A stretch of DNA of 64,000 nt from Collybiopsis luxurians FD-317 M1 (taxonomy: Eukaryota; Basidiomycota; Agaricomycetes; Agaricales; Omphalotaceae). This document shows, one piece after another, positions 63,357-64,000 of the stretch. The stretch spans positions 1,849,500-1,913,499 of the forward strand of contig KN834749.1 of assembly GCA_000827265.1 (NCBI GenBank), read 5' to 3'. The notes below the pieces were generated by a model, which had not been told where the DNA came from, made no database searches, and saw only the letters and a program-made list of their open reading frames with translations. Within the stretch, counting starts at the first letter, position 1; the number at the start of each line of letters is the position of its first letter. A program made the translations under genes and the position numbers.

Positions 63357-64000
63357 CTAGTCCATGTAAGGAGGTGGACGAGTGACATGCTCTGCGTGGT
63401 TCTCTGGAACAAGATATGGGGGCGGTGCATGCCCATGAGACACTGGAATTTCAGGAGGAGGTGCTGGTGATGGAGTGTGTAGCCTGGGCGACTCAACGGG
63501 AGGTGATCTTTGACGAGATTGATCTGGTGATCTAAAGTCAGAATCAATCGAGGGAGGAGGATCCGAAGGATCATCCAGAGCGGGAGGTGGAGGTGGAGGC
63601 TCTGTAGAATCATTCTCATGCTGCACTTGCGCCGTCAGCACTAAACCCAGGGCCTCGATTGCCCTTTCCGGCTCAGCCATGTCAGCTAGCTGAGTAACGT
63701 TCGTATCTCTACTAGCCATCTCTAGCGTAGGCGGCGGTGTAGATGACCGTTGCATGTCTTCTGAATGACCATCAAATACCTCAGATACGGTGAACCCATA
63801 CAACGACCCTTCTCCATCGACGACGTACATTGATTGCGGCAGTTCTGAATATGTTTGCTCAGGTTCGGGGGGGATGATGATTTCTCGTTCCGATTCCAGA
63901 AATGTGGGTAAGCGAGCAGAGGTCGAAGCTTCTGAGGCAGAAGAAAAGAAAGGCGGAGGAGCGTCTCGTTCTTCGAATGGAGGAGGAGCGCCGTGATAGA
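63357..64000 (-). CDS. Proline-rich C-terminal end of an unidentified PPxY-motif protein (partial)
   Basis: The stop complement is at 63357-63359, and the frame is open leftwards into the window edge (about 213 residues seen; N-terminus missing). Composition is Pro, Ser and Glu rich and disordered. PPxY-type WW-ligand motifs are present: HAPPPYLVPE and TRPPPYMD at the very end. Upstream there is HGAPPPFEERDAPPPFF (a PPPF variant), and a more ordered piece QSMYVVDGEGSLYGFTVSEV. Terminal PPxY motifs are typical of arrestin-like adaptors (ARTs) and membrane-protein tails that recruit Rsp5/NEDD4 ubiquitin ligases. The family cannot be named from this part. Confidence 0.75.
   Translation of the reverse strand, partial: YHGAPPPFEERDAPPPFFSSASEASTSARLPTFLESEREIIIPPEPEQTYSELPQSMYVVDGEGSLYGFTVSEVFDGHSEDMQRSSTPPPTLEMASRDTNVTQLADMAEPERAIEALGLVLTAQVQHENDSTEPPPPPPALDDPSDPPPSIDSDFRSPDQSRQRSPPVESPRLHTPSPAPPPEIPVSHGHAPPPYLVPENHAEHVTRPPPYMD

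Noticed and set aside
1..64000. CRISPR arrays, bacterial operons, prophage or viral genes
   Set aside because: No regularly spaced repeats or phage and prokaryotic gene signatures were seen; gene structure is fungal throughout.

Overview
The window looks like nuclear DNA of a filamentous basidiomycete, most likely an Agaricomycete. Genes are dense and on both strands. Most are split by many introns of about 45-65 bp with GT...AG ends. The gene set is typically fungal and eukaryotic: eIF3b, RPS28, KAE1, exosome CSL4, NudE, RAP1, EME1, Rab5 and a HapX-type iron regulator. No bacterial or viral genes were seen. All exon joins were made by eye from family conservation and splice signals, so individual boundaries may be off by a few bases.

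Layout. 1-6.1 kb: SPB1 rRNA methyltransferase (3' end outside the window) is divergent from a small TMEM256/DUF423 membrane protein. A decayed duplicate of the eIF3b 5' end follows, then an intron-rich MFS permease. 6.4-13.9 kb: eIF3b, a HapX-like bZIP factor and a single-exon PPR protein. 13.9-16 kb: about 2 kb with no recognisable gene. 16-23.3 kb: a stand-alone adenylate-forming enzyme, RPS28, a GT8 glycosyltransferase, KAE1 and the pyruvate dehydrogenase E2 subunit. 23.4-32.7 kb: a large CCCH/ankyrin/AAA+ protein, a membrane SH3 protein, CSL4 and NudE.

32.7-38.3 kb is a repeat island. The 3' half of a cystathionine gamma-synthase-like gene and its downstream flank occur twice. The truncated copy carries two nested inverted-repeat insertions: a roughly 161-bp MITE, and a 707-bp foldback element with TIRs of about 260 bp and a 9-bp target duplication, as in Mutator-like elements. 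An LTR-like AT-rich stretch lies between the copies. The intact copy is followed by RQC1/TCF25, an SLC35-type transporter, the telomere protein RAP1 and D-2-hydroxyglutarate dehydrogenase (39.5-49.3 kb).

49.4-64 kb: a large CNH-like plus GYF protein, EME1 with a recently duplicated N-terminal motif block, an acyl-CoA synthetase-like enzyme with a 6-nt microexon, a secreted alginate-lyase-like protein, a Rab5 GTPase and the C-terminal part of a proline-rich PPxY protein.

The genes do not form a pathway cluster; most are housekeeping genes that happen to be adjacent. Several are divergent pairs with very short shared promoters (58 bp and 82 bp). I saw no convincing new multi-gene system. The most unusual items are the CCCH/ankyrin/AAA+ architecture, the nested-transposon pseudogene, the EME1 motif duplication, the microexon, the GC-AG introns of the permease, and GATA/CCAAT motifs ahead of the HapX-like gene.
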